DNA from: Eublepharis macularius
Taxonomy: Eukaryota > Chordata > Lepidosauria > Squamata > Eublepharidae
Direction: 5' to 3'
NCBI RefSeq assembly: GCF_028583425.1
Contig: NC_072794.1
Location: 25,913,232-25,977,231, forward strand
Length of the DNA: 64,000 nucleotides
Shown here piece by piece: positions 19,548 through 31,639 of this stretch (the stretch's first letter is position 1; every line of letters begins with the position of its first letter). The translations under genes and the position numbers were made by a program. A model generated the notes under the pieces. That model was not told the origin of the DNA. It saw only the letters and a list, made by a program, of their open reading frames with translations, and made no database searches.

Positions 19548-19733
19548 AAGCGGCGGCAAGGGAGAACTGAGGGAAGGGGCCGTTGGTCGCTGGAGGATCA
19601 CGTGACCGTTTGGGCGGGAAAACGGTCGCTGAGGCGCGCGACAAACGGCCCCTTCGGAGCCATGGAAGCTCTAGAAAATTCTCCGGCGGCTGGCCTGCGC
19701 CTGCGCAGTCCCATGTGTGTCAGCACAGAAGAA
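19548..19733. repeat. DIRS B right inverted terminal repeat
   Basis: Partner of 13684-13870. It continues into a right-end-specific tail, 19734-19772 (aagttacaggtatgttaacc), which is repeated inverted in the ICR. Confidence 0.93.
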
Positions 19734-19770
19734 CTCGATGAACATAAGTTACAGGTATGTTAACCCTGTT

Positions 19771-19838
19771 TTACTCCAGTCTAAGCCCACTGATTTCAAT
19801 GGGCTTAGACTGGAGTAACTCTTTTTAGGATTGCACTG
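19771..19838 (+). repeat. Palindromic MITE, right part, split by DIRS B
   Basis: ttactccagtctaagcccac, then its inverted form gggcttagactggagtaact, ending ggattgcactg. Joined to 13654-13675 it gives a complete MITE like that at 36031-36119. Confidence 0.85.
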
Positions 19839-20734
19839 TTTGTGTATGAGACAGGTACACCATATGTAGGATACTAGCTCTTTACAGCCCTAGTATATAC
19901 ATTACATATTTTACACATCAGTCTTTGAATAATTTATTATAGGTTGTCTAGCATATTCAAAATTCCTCAGCACCATTTTCAAATTTGCAAATGTTGATAA
20001 AAAAACAAGATTCTTAATTATTTGCATCCAAGTCTTAAGTGCAGGGGTTTCCCCAGCTCTGATAACTGGTAGGAGTAACTTGTTCACCTGGTAACCACTC
20101 CCTCTGCATTGAGTAGTGTTCTCTGAGCCTTAGTCTTGTGGTACTTGCTTGGCAATGCAGCAAGGGTGGGGCTTGGTGCTGGGGGTGGGAGGGTACAATT
20201 CAAAGTTGTCCCACGCTTAATGCTATCATGTCGCTCAAAGGAAGCTGTTTTTCTCCAATTTGTGTTTTTTCAAATTGTATTTTCCACAGCGTTTGCACAT
20301 TAGGTTTTGACAGAGTTTTTCAGGAATTGGCTGTTGAAATGTGTCTGTCTTACATTGTAAACAAACCAGTGCAATGATAACACTATCAGAGCTCTAATTT
20401 TAAGCACATTATTTTAGGACCCCCCCCCCCCCCATTTCTCTTATTTATTTTTAAAAAACTACTTGTGTTCAACAAGAAAATAAAACCCCAATTTTCTCAG
20501 GCTGCTAATCTCTGACATGAGTACTGATACATGTGTTGCTCTTTGCGTGGTGAGACATACATTTATGAGTACAGGCGGTCCACCAGCCCCTGAGGAATTC
20601 ATGAGGACGAAATCTGCCGCTTAGCCGGTTGCAGTTAGGGCTGCTTTTTGGTTGGACACTACAAATAACATCTGGGAAGACACCTGTATGGGAAGAAAAG
20701 AGAAGAAAAGACATCAAAAATACATTAAGGATCG
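19839..20734. other. Intron 1, poly(C) tract at about 20420
   Basis: A run of about 14 C lies near 20420-20433. No exon or repeat family was recognised in the rest. Confidence 0.5.
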
Positions 20735-20895
20735 ATGTATTGTCGAAGGCTTTCACGGCCGGAGAACGATGGTTGTTGGGGGTTTTCCGGGCTGTCTTGC
20801 CGTGGTCTTGGCATTGTAGTTCCTGACGTTTCGCCAGCAGCTGTGGCTGGCATCTTCAGAGGTGTAGCACCAAAAGACAGAGATCTCTCAGTGTC
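20735..20895 (-). mobile_element. Penelope-like terminal piece with 12-bp target duplication
   Basis: 161 bp flanked by perfect direct repeats cattaaggatcg (20723-20734 and 20896-20907). On the minus strand it contains ctctgaagatgccagccaca and gctggcgaaacgtcagg, similar to the terminal motif of Penelope-like retroelements. The same sequence forms both arms of 58545-58856. Confidence 0.65.
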
Positions 20896-20907
20896 CATTA
20901 AGGATCG

Positions 20908-21504
20908 TAAGTGATTCATACTTACCCTCTCTTCTACCCACGGAGTACTTGCCTTGTTCCTAAGAGGATCGGAGCAGGGCATGGAGTTCCCTGCATGGTT
21001 TGGACTATGAGATAAGGACATTCTTAGAGATAATTAGAGTATATGAATGCACTGTTTGCACATTGTATGAATTTTTCACATAGTGATTGTCCTTTTGTTA
21101 ACAACAACTGAATATTTTTCTAAATACCCAGGTGATTTTTCATTGTGTAGTCTTTCTGCTAATCTCAAAAGGCTGATCTTTGTGGGGTTAAATTATGAGA
21201 TTAATGCCATATCTGGTCCCTACATGGCATCTCATAAGAAAATGCATTTTCTGAATATTTCATCTTTTACTGAAAGATGACAATAGAATTTGTGTTCATA
21301 GGACTTGGTAAAATTCTGCTGATAGCCTGCTGGTAAATAGCATTGCACAAAACATAGACAAGGGGTCAGGTTTCCAATTCTTAGTTAAGAGGTCTTGTGG
21401 TTATTTTTTTTCCATTCTTTCTTGCCCTGTGCCATCACAGCCCTTGTTAAATAGTTCGCCTGACCTTTGCTCTACATGACTGATATTGTCACTGGGGAAG
21501 GAAG
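20908..21504. other. Intron 1, nothing recognised
   Basis: No repeat or exon-like signal was recognised. Confidence 0.45.
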
Positions 21505-21718
21505 AAGCCGCGTGGTATATCACTTGAAGTGTCAGGCTAGGATCTGGGAGACCCCAGTTCTATTTCTCACTCTGCTGCTAGGTGATCTGCCAGTCATGCA
21601 CTGTCAGCCTAACCTACCTAACAGGGTGTTTGTGAGTATAAAATGGAGGGGAGGAGAATGATATAAGCTGGTTTGGGTCCCCACTGGGAGGAAAGGCAGC
21701 ATATAAATGAAATAAGTG
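21505..21718 (+). repeat. tRNA-derived SINE, diverged
   Basis: aggctaggatctgggagacc, a weak B-box (cccagttctatttctc), ggtgatctgccagtcatgca, and the tail ggaaaggcagcatataaatg are typical of a squamate SINE. Confidence 0.65.
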
Positions 21719-22111
21719 ACCAACTGGCTCTATGAGAGTATTTGACAGCTCTGAATGAAGTAGTTAGATTAGTCCTAAAGAGACTTTCCTGGCGTGTTGA
21801 AGTTCGCTGACTGGCTTATAGATAAAGCAGTCTTCTTTGCTGGGGGCCAAGCACTTGGGTCAGGCAGCAATGGCTTAACACTACATATTACTGAGTGACA
21901 AGGATTGTCTGGACTTTGCTTTCGGACAGAGACAGGTTTGTCCCTCTGGTGATGATCTGTGTCATGAGAGAGGCAGCAGCGTGATCCCTGTTGGTTTTTC
22001 AGGACCTTTTTGTGGCTTTGGATACTATGGTATTCTTCCAGGCTCCCAGTCTGTGACTGGAGTTGGCAGCATCGTGATCTGGAGGCATGCTTCCTGGCAA
22101 GCAGATTCTAT

Positions 22112-22290
22112 TCTATTTTTATTTTGTTTTACTTCACTGATACCCCACCTTTCTCCCCAGTGGGGTCCTAAAGTGGTTTATATCATTCTCTTCCATTCTA
22201 TCCTCACAACAGACCTGTGAGGTAGGCTAGGCTGAGTGTGTGTGACTGGCCCAAGGTCCATGGCAGAGTGGGGATTTGACTGAAGTGTGT
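22112..22290 (-). repeat. SINE/LINE 3' fragment
   Basis: ataccccacctttctcccca to gaggtaggctaggctgagtg and tgactggcccaaggtcc is the reverse complement of the tail and body of the same SINE group as 38527-38757. Confidence 0.6.
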
Positions 22291-23282
22291 TCAGAAGCCC
22301 CATGTGATTCAGAACATGGTAGTCAAATTATTAACTGATGTGAAAAGATTTTATTAGCTTGAGGGGTTTTTTTTTGCCAGGTACATTTCAAAGTGTTGGT
22401 TTTGATTTATAGGCTCTAAATGGCTCATGGCAGCAATATCTAAAGAACTGCCTTCTCCTGTATGAACCTGCCCATTTTTGTAAAGAGCAGCTTTAGAGGC
22501 ATTGCTCTAGGTACCACCACCTTCAGAGTTTTAGATATGTGGTGACTGAGATATGTCTCCAGGTTGGCGTCATCTCTTTTATGGAACAAACTTTCTGGAG
22601 ATAACTTGTATGATGCTGACTTTATTGCCTTTTAGGAGCCATGTAAATATATTCTTTTCCTCCTGAGAGGCTGAGAATTTGCTGGGATGTGTGTGTAATT
22701 ACTGCTGCTGGAGCTGTTCTAATTAATTTACTGGATTTATAACTTTAATATTTTATCATTGGTTTTAAGTTAAGTGGCCATTATAGATGCCTCATGGCAG
22801 AAAAGCACAAAATGTTTTCAATGAATAAGTTATTGGTGCGGTAACCGAACAGATTCTGTACAATTGTAAATGTGATTTCAAGTGATCCAGCCCAGACTTA
22901 TCTTTGTAGGCAGTTCAGAAGATAAAATGAGAAGTAGGAATCTTGTTGGCATATCTTAATTAACACTGAACAAAGGAGGAAATTCCCAAGAGACCACTAA
23001 TACAATAAAGAAGATTGTCTCAGTATAAATAAATACAATTTATAGGTCAAACCAAGTGTGGCAATATTTTGGTCAAAACATATGTAATAATATAATATCC
23101 TTCTACTACAATTGAGCAAGGGTTTGTTTATATCACAACCAGAGCCTGTGGAGAAATCACATTACTAATCAATTATCACAATGTCCCTTTCAGGTGAGTA
23201 TCAATCATCTGTTGATTTCAATAATTGTCTCTTTGATATGTTTTTCCGGTTTTAGGCAGGATTTCTGCTGATATCCAATGAT
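22291..23282. other. Intron 1, nothing recognised
   Basis: AT-rich sequence without a recognised repeat or exon. Confidence 0.45.
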
Positions 23283-23720
23283 AGGATACACAGTAGGAAG
23301 GCACAACAGGGTGTAAAAGCACTCTACTACACAAAAATAACACAACTCACTTCACATCACCCAAACACAATTGCTGTCAAAAATGGTGAAGTGGGTTGTA
23401 TTATTTTGTGTAGTACACTGCTTTCATGCCCTGTTGTGCCCTCCTACTGTGTAACCTAAAGCAGTTAAAGAAATAAAGTGTTTTTGAAAGCAATTTTGTT
23501 TTGGGGTGATTCTTTAATGTGAAGTGAGTTGTGTTATTTTTGTGTAAGATACTGCTGGCATACCCTTTGGTGTGCCCCCCCTGCTGTGTAACCTAAAGCT
23601 GTTCAAGAAATAAAGTGTTTTTGACAGGAATTGTGTTTTTGTGATTCTCTGATGTTAAGTGAGTTATGTTATTTTTCTGTGTGGGGGACTGCTAGTGTAA
23701 TGTGTCATAATGCTTTGCCT
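23283..23720. repeat. Tandem array of about 133-bp units with an inverted first copy
   Basis: Direct units begin near 23385, 23516 and 23652 (last one partial), each with gaagtgagttgtgttatttt-like and gaaataaagtgtttttga words. 23297-23384 carries the same material inverted. Each complete unit contains AATAAAG. Confidence 0.7.
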
Positions 23721-23769
23721 ACTTGTACTTTGAAAGTGAGAAAATAATTTTTTTAAAAACTTTATTCTG

Positions 23770-24897
23770 TGTTGTTCATGTTTTATTCTTTGTTGTGCAG
23801 TTGGTTCCCATCATAGGGAACAATGGGACTGGCTGGCCAGCCATTTCTGTAGGTGGTGGGGGAATTTGAGGGAGGGTGTCTGTGGTTCAGGTGCTCTTTC
23901 ACAGGGACAAGCTGGCACTCAGAAGTGTGCCCACCATTGTGGCACCCCTGGGCTGTGCATAATTGCCCTGGGAAAGAGAGTTTAGAAGTTCTCAGTATAG
24001 GGAACAAAGAGGGAGGGCTGGCCAGCCTGTTACTGGGGTTATGGGTGTGGGGCTACTGGGGGTGGATTTGGGTCTGTGAGGGGCTAATGTGGGGATTTGG
24101 GTCTGTGTGTGGCAGCTGAGGGGGGAATTGTGTATGTGTGGGGCTGTAGGGGGTGGACTTTGGGGGCTGAGAGCACCTACTTTGGGAGGCCATGAAATGG
24201 CCCCCCCAAGTGGGAGCTGGCTGAGCCTCGGTGGGGGGTGAGAGGAAAGGTGGGAGAAGGGCCCCTGAGGGTTGGGGGCATTTTGTATGCAAAATGCCAC
24301 CCCTGGCAAGACAAGCCTCTGTTATTTCCCAGCTGGAAATAGTGGAGAAAGGGGGGGAGCACCTACTTTGTGAGGCCCCCCAAGTGGGAGCAGGCTGAGC
24401 CTTGGTGGGGGGTGGGAGGAAAGGTGGGAGAAGGGCCCCTGAGGGTTTGGGGCATTTTGCATGCAAAATGCCACCCCTGGCAAGACAAGCCTGCCTCTTC
24501 ATTTTTCCCCATAGGAAATAATGAAGATCAGCAGCAGCAAGCACAAAATAGGAGATTAGCAGCAGCAAGTGAAAACCTTTCCCTTTTTAGGCGAGGATAG
24601 GGGGACCTGGTTTGGGGGGCCATAACATGTCCCCCCCAAAGTCCAAACTGTCTGAAACTTGGGGGGTTGTTAGAGAGGAGTTAGAGGAAGGTCCCCACCA
24701 AGTTTGGCTTGATTCGGTGGGAAAATGCCTCCCCCAGACTTCAGGGAAGCCTGGGGGAGGATTTTTCCCATTGAAATGCATTACTGAAACAAGCCGAAAT
24801 ACCGAAACAATTACCGAATCGCAATTGCCGAAACGGTTTCTTGTTTCGGTAATAACCGAAACAAGAATACCGAAATGGTGTGCCTTTGCACACCCCT
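23770..24897. mobile_element. Composite repeat, probable non-autonomous hAT right part
   Basis: It includes two tandem copies of about 186 bp (24171-24356 and 24357-24540; shared gagcacctactttg, aggaaaggtgggagaagggc, catgcaaaatgccacccctg). The end reads aagaataccgaaatggtgtg then cctttgcacacccctat, resembling terminal sequence of reptilian non-autonomous hAT elements. No matching left terminus or target duplication was found. Confidence 0.45.
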
Positions 24898-24899
24898 AT

Positions 24900-25142
24900 G
24901 TGAAACCACACAAAGGGAATCAAAAGACCTACACCCACAAACAATGAAAATAAAGTGAAAAATCTAAGAGTAGTTAATGTACAAACATATACAACAGAAT
25001 ATATCAAAATATATCCAGTGACTCTGAATGAGAAACCATACATTATCTGTCCTACAAGTTTGTATATTAACTATTATTAGATTTTTGCTGTTTTCATTGT
25101 TTGTGAGTATAGGGTTTTTGTTTCCCTTTGTGTGGTTTCACA
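24900..25142. repeat. 243-bp foldback element
   Basis: It begins gtgaaaccacacaaaggga and ends with the inverse, tccctttgtgtggtttcac. Arms continue inward (acaaacaatgaaaa against ttttcattgtttgt; gtacaaac against gtttgtat). It abuts the preceding hAT-like end. Confidence 0.75.
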
Positions 25143-26439
25143 CTTCTTCTAGGTACTTGAAGGGATACCTCTTGTTTTTAGTTTTCTCTGAAGGAGTTCT
25201 AGTGCCATTTTGCTAACTGCCAAGTCTGTCTACCAAGGCTAATGTCTAGCGATGGTGTTTGCATGGTCTCCCTATTAAATCTAATTTGAGTTGGTTCTGT
25301 TCATACAACCATGTTCCATTTTGTGAGTACTCCACAATACTTGGCTTTGGGGGTACAACTATCACATCTCAGTTATCATAGATCTTTGTTTTTGCACTGT
25401 TTTTGTCCATTTGCTTGCTTCTTCTGTCACTTGAAGTTATAATGTGAATTGGCTCTTTTGTTTCATAAGTTTATGAGTCTGTTTCAGAACTTAAAAAAAA
25501 AGTTCTGAAGATCTGCTGTAAGTTCACCATTGTCTGATTATTGTGGAACTGAGACAAAATAACACAATCCCTTTCTGCACATTTAATCGAGGTTTGCATA
25601 CTTGTCTAGTATGAAAGAGGCCTGGATACCTTGAATTGATAGCTCTACTGATTTAAAGCAAGGCCTTACTACCTAACACAACTTTTTCCTTATTTAATCA
25701 TGTAAGTCATACAATCTGCATAAAAGGCTGATGAAATATGACTTCAGGGGCGGCAGTATCTCCATTGAACAAAAGGTGCTGACTCAGATCTATCCACTGT
25801 CCTTAACTCAGCATTCTTATTTTTTCTCACTTCAGTATTTCTTGTCAGTAAAAGCTGTGATTTAAGAGCGAACAATCCCTGTAAAAAAAAAAAGTTGATA
25901 GTAACAGCAGAGCACTCTAGTGAGACACTATGAGATTTATCTTGAACTACTTAAGTTGATAAACACTTTCCTGAATTTTTATTGCCGTTTATTGGAGGTC
26001 TTTTCAAATTTTTAAATATCTTTCTTCTCTTTGATTATATTAGGAGGCTTGCGAGGAACTAGACTTTAAATGTTTTTGCAGATGTTCAGACAATAAATAT
26101 CTGGTTCATTGTGGTCTGTCAACTTCCAGTTAACTTTTTGTGCATCACAGTGGAGTAAGTGATCTGCAGTTGACTTAGCTTTGTCCCTGAAAATGACCAA
26201 TAACTCAGATTATAGGGCTGGGTCATAAGAAATAGCTCAAGAGATACTTTGGTAAGAGGTCAGGGATTATAGACTAGGCTGTTGGGTACTGTCTGCTGAT
26301 GTACATTTGCTCTTGCTGGGTAGTTTGATGTTGCTAAAGATGTCGTGTTAATTAATTACGCTTTGTTTCAGCAAGGTTTCATCTCTGCGTTCAGATTTAT
26401 GCTCGTTTTCAAATTTACTGCTACCATTTATTGTATCTG
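25143..26439. other. Intron 1, nothing recognised
   Basis: AT-rich intronic sequence; no exon or repeat family recognised. Confidence 0.45.
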
Positions 26440-26548
26440 TTTTTATTGAATGTCCTAACTGTTGATCATATTGTATTTTGCTCAGTGTGTAATCTGCCTT
26501 AGATCTCAGTGAGAAAGGCAGACCATATATATAATAATAAATAATAAC
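26440..26548 (+). repeat. LINE 3' end fragment
   Basis: gtgtaatctgccttagatct and cagtgagaaaggcagaccat followed by an ATA/AATA tail. Same 3' end, inverted, at 54010-54055. Confidence 0.6.
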
Positions 26549-27009
26549 TGTCGAAGAGGAGTGGGGTGAGGGACTAAATCATTTCCACTGATCCCACTCT
26601 GCAGTTCATTTCTTGCTCCTAAGGAGAACTACCAGGAATAGCTTGCTTGTAATTTGCTGAGGTGCTTGTGTTTGTCCCTTGTGAACATGCTTGTGGGCTA
26701 TGAGTTCTTAAATACTAGTGGAAGCCTTAATAACAGCACCAGTAGTAGAGAAGGGAGAATGACTTTGTCATCTCCCTCTCCAAGCTTTGAGGTGGCCATC
26801 TGTAGTCCTCCTGTCCTGCCCAGTAAGATTTTGCCTGTTTCTCCACATGTCCTGTGGCAGCATAGAGGGGGCACACAGCACAGGTCCAGCAAGACAGAAA
26901 CCCAAGTTGGAAGAGTACTCACAGAACATCTCCCAACCCTGTCTCCTTGTAACAGCCACCAGAAAAGAGTGGTTCTTTTATGCCATTCCCTCTTTATCAA
27001 GATGCCAGT
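26549..27009. other. Intron 1, nothing recognised
   Basis: Open frames on both strands at 26650-27049 overlap and show no recognised protein; treated as chance. Confidence 0.45.
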
Positions 27010-27232
27010 GGGGAGCCAGCGTGGTATAGTGGCTAGAGTGTTGGGCTAGGATTTGGGAGACCCAGTTTCAAATCTCCCCTCTACTATGGAAACTTGCTGG
27101 GTGACTTTGGGCTGTTCACGCTCTCTAAGCCTAACCTTCCTCAGATGGTTGTCGGGAGAATAAAATGGACAAGGGGAGAATGTTGTAAGCTAGAGTAACC
27201 ACAGGGAACAATGAAGTAAATGAAATAAATGA
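27010..27232 (+). repeat. tRNA-derived SINE
   Basis: ggagccagcgtggtatagtg (A-box side), acccagtttcaaatctccc (B-box side), tgctgggtgactttgggctg, and a tail with aatgaaataaatg. Full-length. Confidence 0.8.
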
Positions 27233-29407
27233 AAATTAAATTCTGTATGGCAGAAAGGTGGCAGAAATGAGGTAGCTGAGTGTCCAATCTATTCACATAG
27301 CCTTATTCTTTCTACAATAATTTTCTTTTCTTTAACAGGTTGTTAAAAGAAGGTGAACTATTCTCACTATAAAATAAAATACATACAACTTGGAAAATAG
27401 AAGTCTTGGCCATTTCTTCGAGTGGAAGAAAGAGGGCTGCGTGCATTTATAATGGGGTACAAAGGTCCTTAAGGATGAACTTAGGAGAGCACCATGTAAA
27501 AGAAATTCAGTTGGTCTCCAGAACAAACTGCCCAAGCAAATATGGAGACCTTTCATTGCCTGTGCCAGTCTGTTTGGGGTACAGTGCGATCAGTCCGTAT
27601 GCTACTTGCTCCCATATCCAAGGTCATGTCTGGCCTTCAGTGGGCACTCTACATCTAGCATTGGCTCACGCCTCTGTCATACTACTTTAAGGCTGGATTT
27701 AAACATGATGCTGATGAGACAGAAGTGCTTGTCCTTGCAACTTTGCACAGGCCTAGCATCTTGTTTAAGTTATACTACAGAGTGCGAAGCAGGTCTACAT
27801 GCTTAGTTTGCATTCTAGAGACCATTTGCTGGATCGGGATTGGACTTATATAGAATGCATAGCTGCTTTGCGTGGATTGTAGTAGCATTTAAATAAGGTG
27901 CTGGGAGAGTGCAAAGTTGCATGGGCCGGTGCTGCTGCCTCACCAGGCTCACCTTTAAATGAGGGTTTAGAAAGTTGGTTCTAAAGATGTGGGGTGGGAC
28001 TGTGAGGGTGGAACAGCCTTCAGACCGTGGAAGGCTGCAAAATCTGACTCGGGTATATAAAAATAAAAAGGTCCTTCCTGAAAACTGCTTGTATATTTTT
28101 ATTCTAATGTGAAACTGAGATTCTTTTTATTGTGTAGGTTGTACTAAGATCTGGGCCATAAATTATGTGATAGCTACCTTTTATCTAACATGCCATCAGT
28201 CAAAGGTCTACTTAACGACATGTTATGACTTAAAGCACAAGTGCTGCAGATTTTGTCAGGGACTTTAAATGATAGTACTTGATTTAGCAAGTGTTCTCTC
28301 CTATCAATAACCTCTATTTCATTTTGTTGCTTTGTACTTTTAAACTGAAAATAATGCAAGCCCTCCATTTCTTCAAGTACAGTAAGATTCCAGTCCTTTT
28401 AAGTAGCCTTTTAAAGGTGAGAGAGCATTAGCTGATGAAGAAATCTAATTGGCTAAATGGCCTAGAGTGTTTTCACAATAATCTGATGCATGCAGCTTAA
28501 ATTTGCTTGATTAGCAGTAGGTTATTGTATGCTTTGAAGGGTTAAGAGCAGATTCATATCTCCAGAAAAAGCATATTGTATACCTCCTGGGACTGAAACT
28601 TCAAAGTACAAGTGAAGAATTGCATGTCTAAATGTTTTCTCACGTTAAAAACTCACTGCATGTGGAAATTTAGAACAATATCGGGGCAAGGCCAGGTGAG
28701 AGCTTTTTAAGAACATATTAACTTACACCCCTTTTCCTCAACCAATCATGCTTAAGAATACCATATGTACCAAGGAGAGTCACAAACTCAGTCACTAAAT
28801 GTGTTTTGCAATTATGTATCATGGCTGATTCATAAAAATAAGAATTACTTTAAATAATATATTGTTAAATAAATTTCTGGACTTTAATAAATATGGTGAA
28901 TGTCCAGAAGGCAGAAAAATGGTTTCCCTTTCCTTGGATACCAGGTTTCATAATATGTTTTTTTTGTTTAGCACTCAGCCCTATCTATTGGGCTAGAAGA
29001 TTTACTGAGGAAAACCAGAATATTTTTTACAAAATAAAGCAGTGCCACTGTTTTTCTGCACTTATTTTATTTTTTGTAAAAAAATTTACTGTTCTTGTAC
29101 AAGCTGGAAGCTTAACAGCTGCATCCTCTACTCCCCTTTCAGATGCTCTGTTTCTGTGTCAAACAGATTTCTTTAACACCCAGTGCTTAATCAGACTCAT
29201 AACTACTGCTTGTTTCCCCTCAAACATTTTACTGGATGAACATCTTGCAGCGGAGTCAAACATATGAACTTGGCAAATCCTCTACTGAAACATATTTCTA
29301 AGACTTGAACTGCAATACCAACACAGCTGGCCACCTGGTACTTTGAAGAAAGTGATTGTTGATGTAAGAGATACCACTCCAGAGTCCAGATTAGAAGAGA
29401 GGGATAT
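27233..29407. other. Intron 1, nothing recognised
   Basis: No exon was recognised. The frame at 28893-29267 (124 codons) starts in AT-rich sequence, has no recognised domain and is treated as chance. Confidence 0.45.
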
Positions 29408-29765
29408 TATTGTTATCATTTATTAACACCTCTCCTCCTGACTCAAGGTGATTTACAAAAAGACAGTTAAAACATTGCAGATTACAACCACATAGAATAA
29501 AAAACTCCACAGCCTCCCTCTCCTTTAAAAGGTGCTCTCTGTTCGTATCTCACCAAAAGCCCTGGCAAACAAGCAAGCCTTGCATTGCCTCCTGAAGGTC
29601 TCCTGTGAAGGGGTTCCCCTCACCTATCCAGGGAGCCCATTCCACAGAATGAGAACCATGATGTAAAAGGCCCAGAGCTCTGGTCGAAAGCAGGCAGCCC
29701 ACCTATGTGGGGGAATAGCCAGCAGGTGGCAGCCTGAAGACCACGGGTGACACCCAGGAATGTCT
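29408..29765 (-). repeat. LINE 3' fragment, minus strand
   Basis: ttaacacctctcctcctgac, gccttgcattgcctcctgaa, cagggagcccattccacaga and gtggcagcctgaagaccacg are typical of reptilian CR1/L2-like 3' regions. It resembles the fragment around 57115-57975. Confidence 0.55.
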
Positions 29766-31639
29766 CAATATAATACTGATTCCGTTAAGACAGATAAGCT
29801 TCTACTGTTTAGCTGCTGCCCAACCAAACGTTAAGCAGTGCACAGTTTAAAGGCCAGTAGCTCTTTATTAAGCAGGCTCTGTGTGTCCCTTCAGTAATGC
29901 AAAGGCGATGCTGGTCCTTCAAGAACCAGAATTTGCTTATCCCTCTTCACTTTTCAAGCTAGGATAATTGCAAGCTAGGAGAATTAAATATGAACTCCTA
30001 GCCTGCTTAGCTTATATCACTCTTTCATGTAAGGATACATCAGCAGATGTAGTTATCTGGGGGGGGGAGCAGTCATTGTGAATGTTGTCAGTTCAGGTAC
30101 AGGTAAGACATTTAAAGAAAATGTGCTTCGTGTTATATTTCCATACATTTGTAAGCAGCTGCAGCATGCCAATAGAACTGATGCTGCATGCAAGTACAAA
30201 AAGAGACAAAGGGTTCATGACATGTACATATTGCAGGTAACTGGCAGAATTTCTTACATGTTGATGACAACACAGCAGAATTATTTTGCTTTTTGTCAAA
30301 AATGATTGGTGAGCAGATGAGTAGATAATAGTGATACATGCCCAGGAGGTAATCTGCAGCTCCTCTAACAGCAATACTTATGGCTGTCTTTATGAAGTCA
30401 CAATATGGTGGACACTGCAATTTTTGTAGATGTGGCAGATGCAACAAAGGATGAATGCACTCATGGTGGTCTTAACTGCATCTCTGTTGCAGAAACTGGA
30501 CATTGATGATCCTTGGATGCTTTTGATGTATCCACTAATTTATGATACATGGCATCTCTCACGATTGCCAACTGACTTGGTCCTGAAAAGCACTTCCTGT
30601 TTTCAACACATGCAAGGCTTTTGACACTGTGTCCAGTTTTAATGGAGGAGGTAAAAGGATGGCTTGGAGTGCCTGGCATGTATTTCCTAATGCTACTCCT
30701 ACATTTACATTTTTGGCAGATTCAGCATCAACAAACGTGACAGACAGCTTTTCTGAATTAGAGTAATACACAATTCTGTTCAGTTGTATCAAAGCTTAAC
30801 AATGTAAACGATACTAGAAAGCAGCTGTTTACTAATAATGCAACATAATATTGGTGATTTATTACTAACCCAAGCTGTACTCCCTCAGCACACCCAAAAG
30901 GAAATATCAGTACATGTGGTATCGGATGTCCTGTGGTCATCCCCTAAATCCAGGGACAGCAGCTATTGGAAGCCACCCATAAATGGCAAAAGCTACTGTT
31001 TTGCAGCCAAATGTCTCTTTCCCTAGTACAGGTTTGGAAGGTGAGAGTTTGGTTTAAGTGCCCCCAGGATTAGGATTTCCACTAACTCACCAGAATGGAT
31101 GGAGTTGCTAAAACGTCTATAAAACCTACTGTTGTTACCTGGAAGCCCTTGATACAGCTGCCTAGTTATTCTGTCGTCATTAACATGGTTAGCTCTTCTT
31201 TTTCAGCAATTGATCTCTTGAACTTAACGTAGCTTTAATCTACCTTCCTCTGCTAGATAGTTCCCTGGTCTTGCTCATTTGCATTTTTGCTCCTGTAGTG
31301 ACAAGACTTGTAAAATATACATATGTAAATCTGCGCATACAGTATGCTTTTATAGAAGCAGTGGCCTCCTGTGTTGCCGTTGGGCATGTTGATTGACCAG
31401 GAGAACAAAGATGGGCCAAGGATGTGCCAAGACTGGAATGCTGTGACCAGGTTATTTGGTAACTACAATAATTCTTTGATGGAGACTTCGCACCTGCAGT
31501 GATAGGTATCATTTTGTAACAGAATAATATTGAAGGCATGGTCAGATGTGTAGTGAAACAACCATGAGAGTTTATCCATGGTAATATATTTAAAACTTCA
31601 CAACTACACATTATGAAAGCTATTTTAATACCAACACCT
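29766..31639. other. Intron 1, nothing securely recognised
   Basis: Overlapping short frames at 30078-30940 occur on both strands; a decayed DNA transposase was considered but no motif supports it. A run of G lies near 30060. Confidence 0.4.

Larger units (their letters stand above)
13674..19772 (+). mobile_element. DIRS-like retrotransposon B, nearly intact
   Basis: About 6.1 kb in sense orientation within ACBD6 intron 1. Order: left inverted terminal repeat, Gag ORF (14054-16213), in-frame UGA, RT (to 17365), RNase H and methyltransferase-like region (to 18107), tyrosine recombinase (to 19123), AATAAA (19299), internal complementary region (19357-19446), right inverted terminal repeat. Coding frames are clean except for one apparent single-base insertion near 17346-17355. 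The two terminal repeats are almost identical, in keeping with a young copy. The insertion splits a palindromic MITE at gagTTactcc with no target duplication. C and D are degraded relatives. Confidence 0.95.

Noticed and set aside
23853..24568. Proline- and tryptophan-rich frames on both strands.
   Set aside because: They arise from translated tandem repeats of a GC-rich repeat element.
26654..27049. 131-codon plus-strand frame in intron 1 as a possible exon.
   Set aside because: Equally long frames occur on the opposite strand, no splice-bounded exon structure fits, and it runs into a SINE.
30078..30940. Decayed DNA transposase (for example Harbinger-like) on the minus strand.
   Set aside because: Several medium-length frames overlap on both strands, but no catalytic or DNA-binding motif could be aligned by eye.
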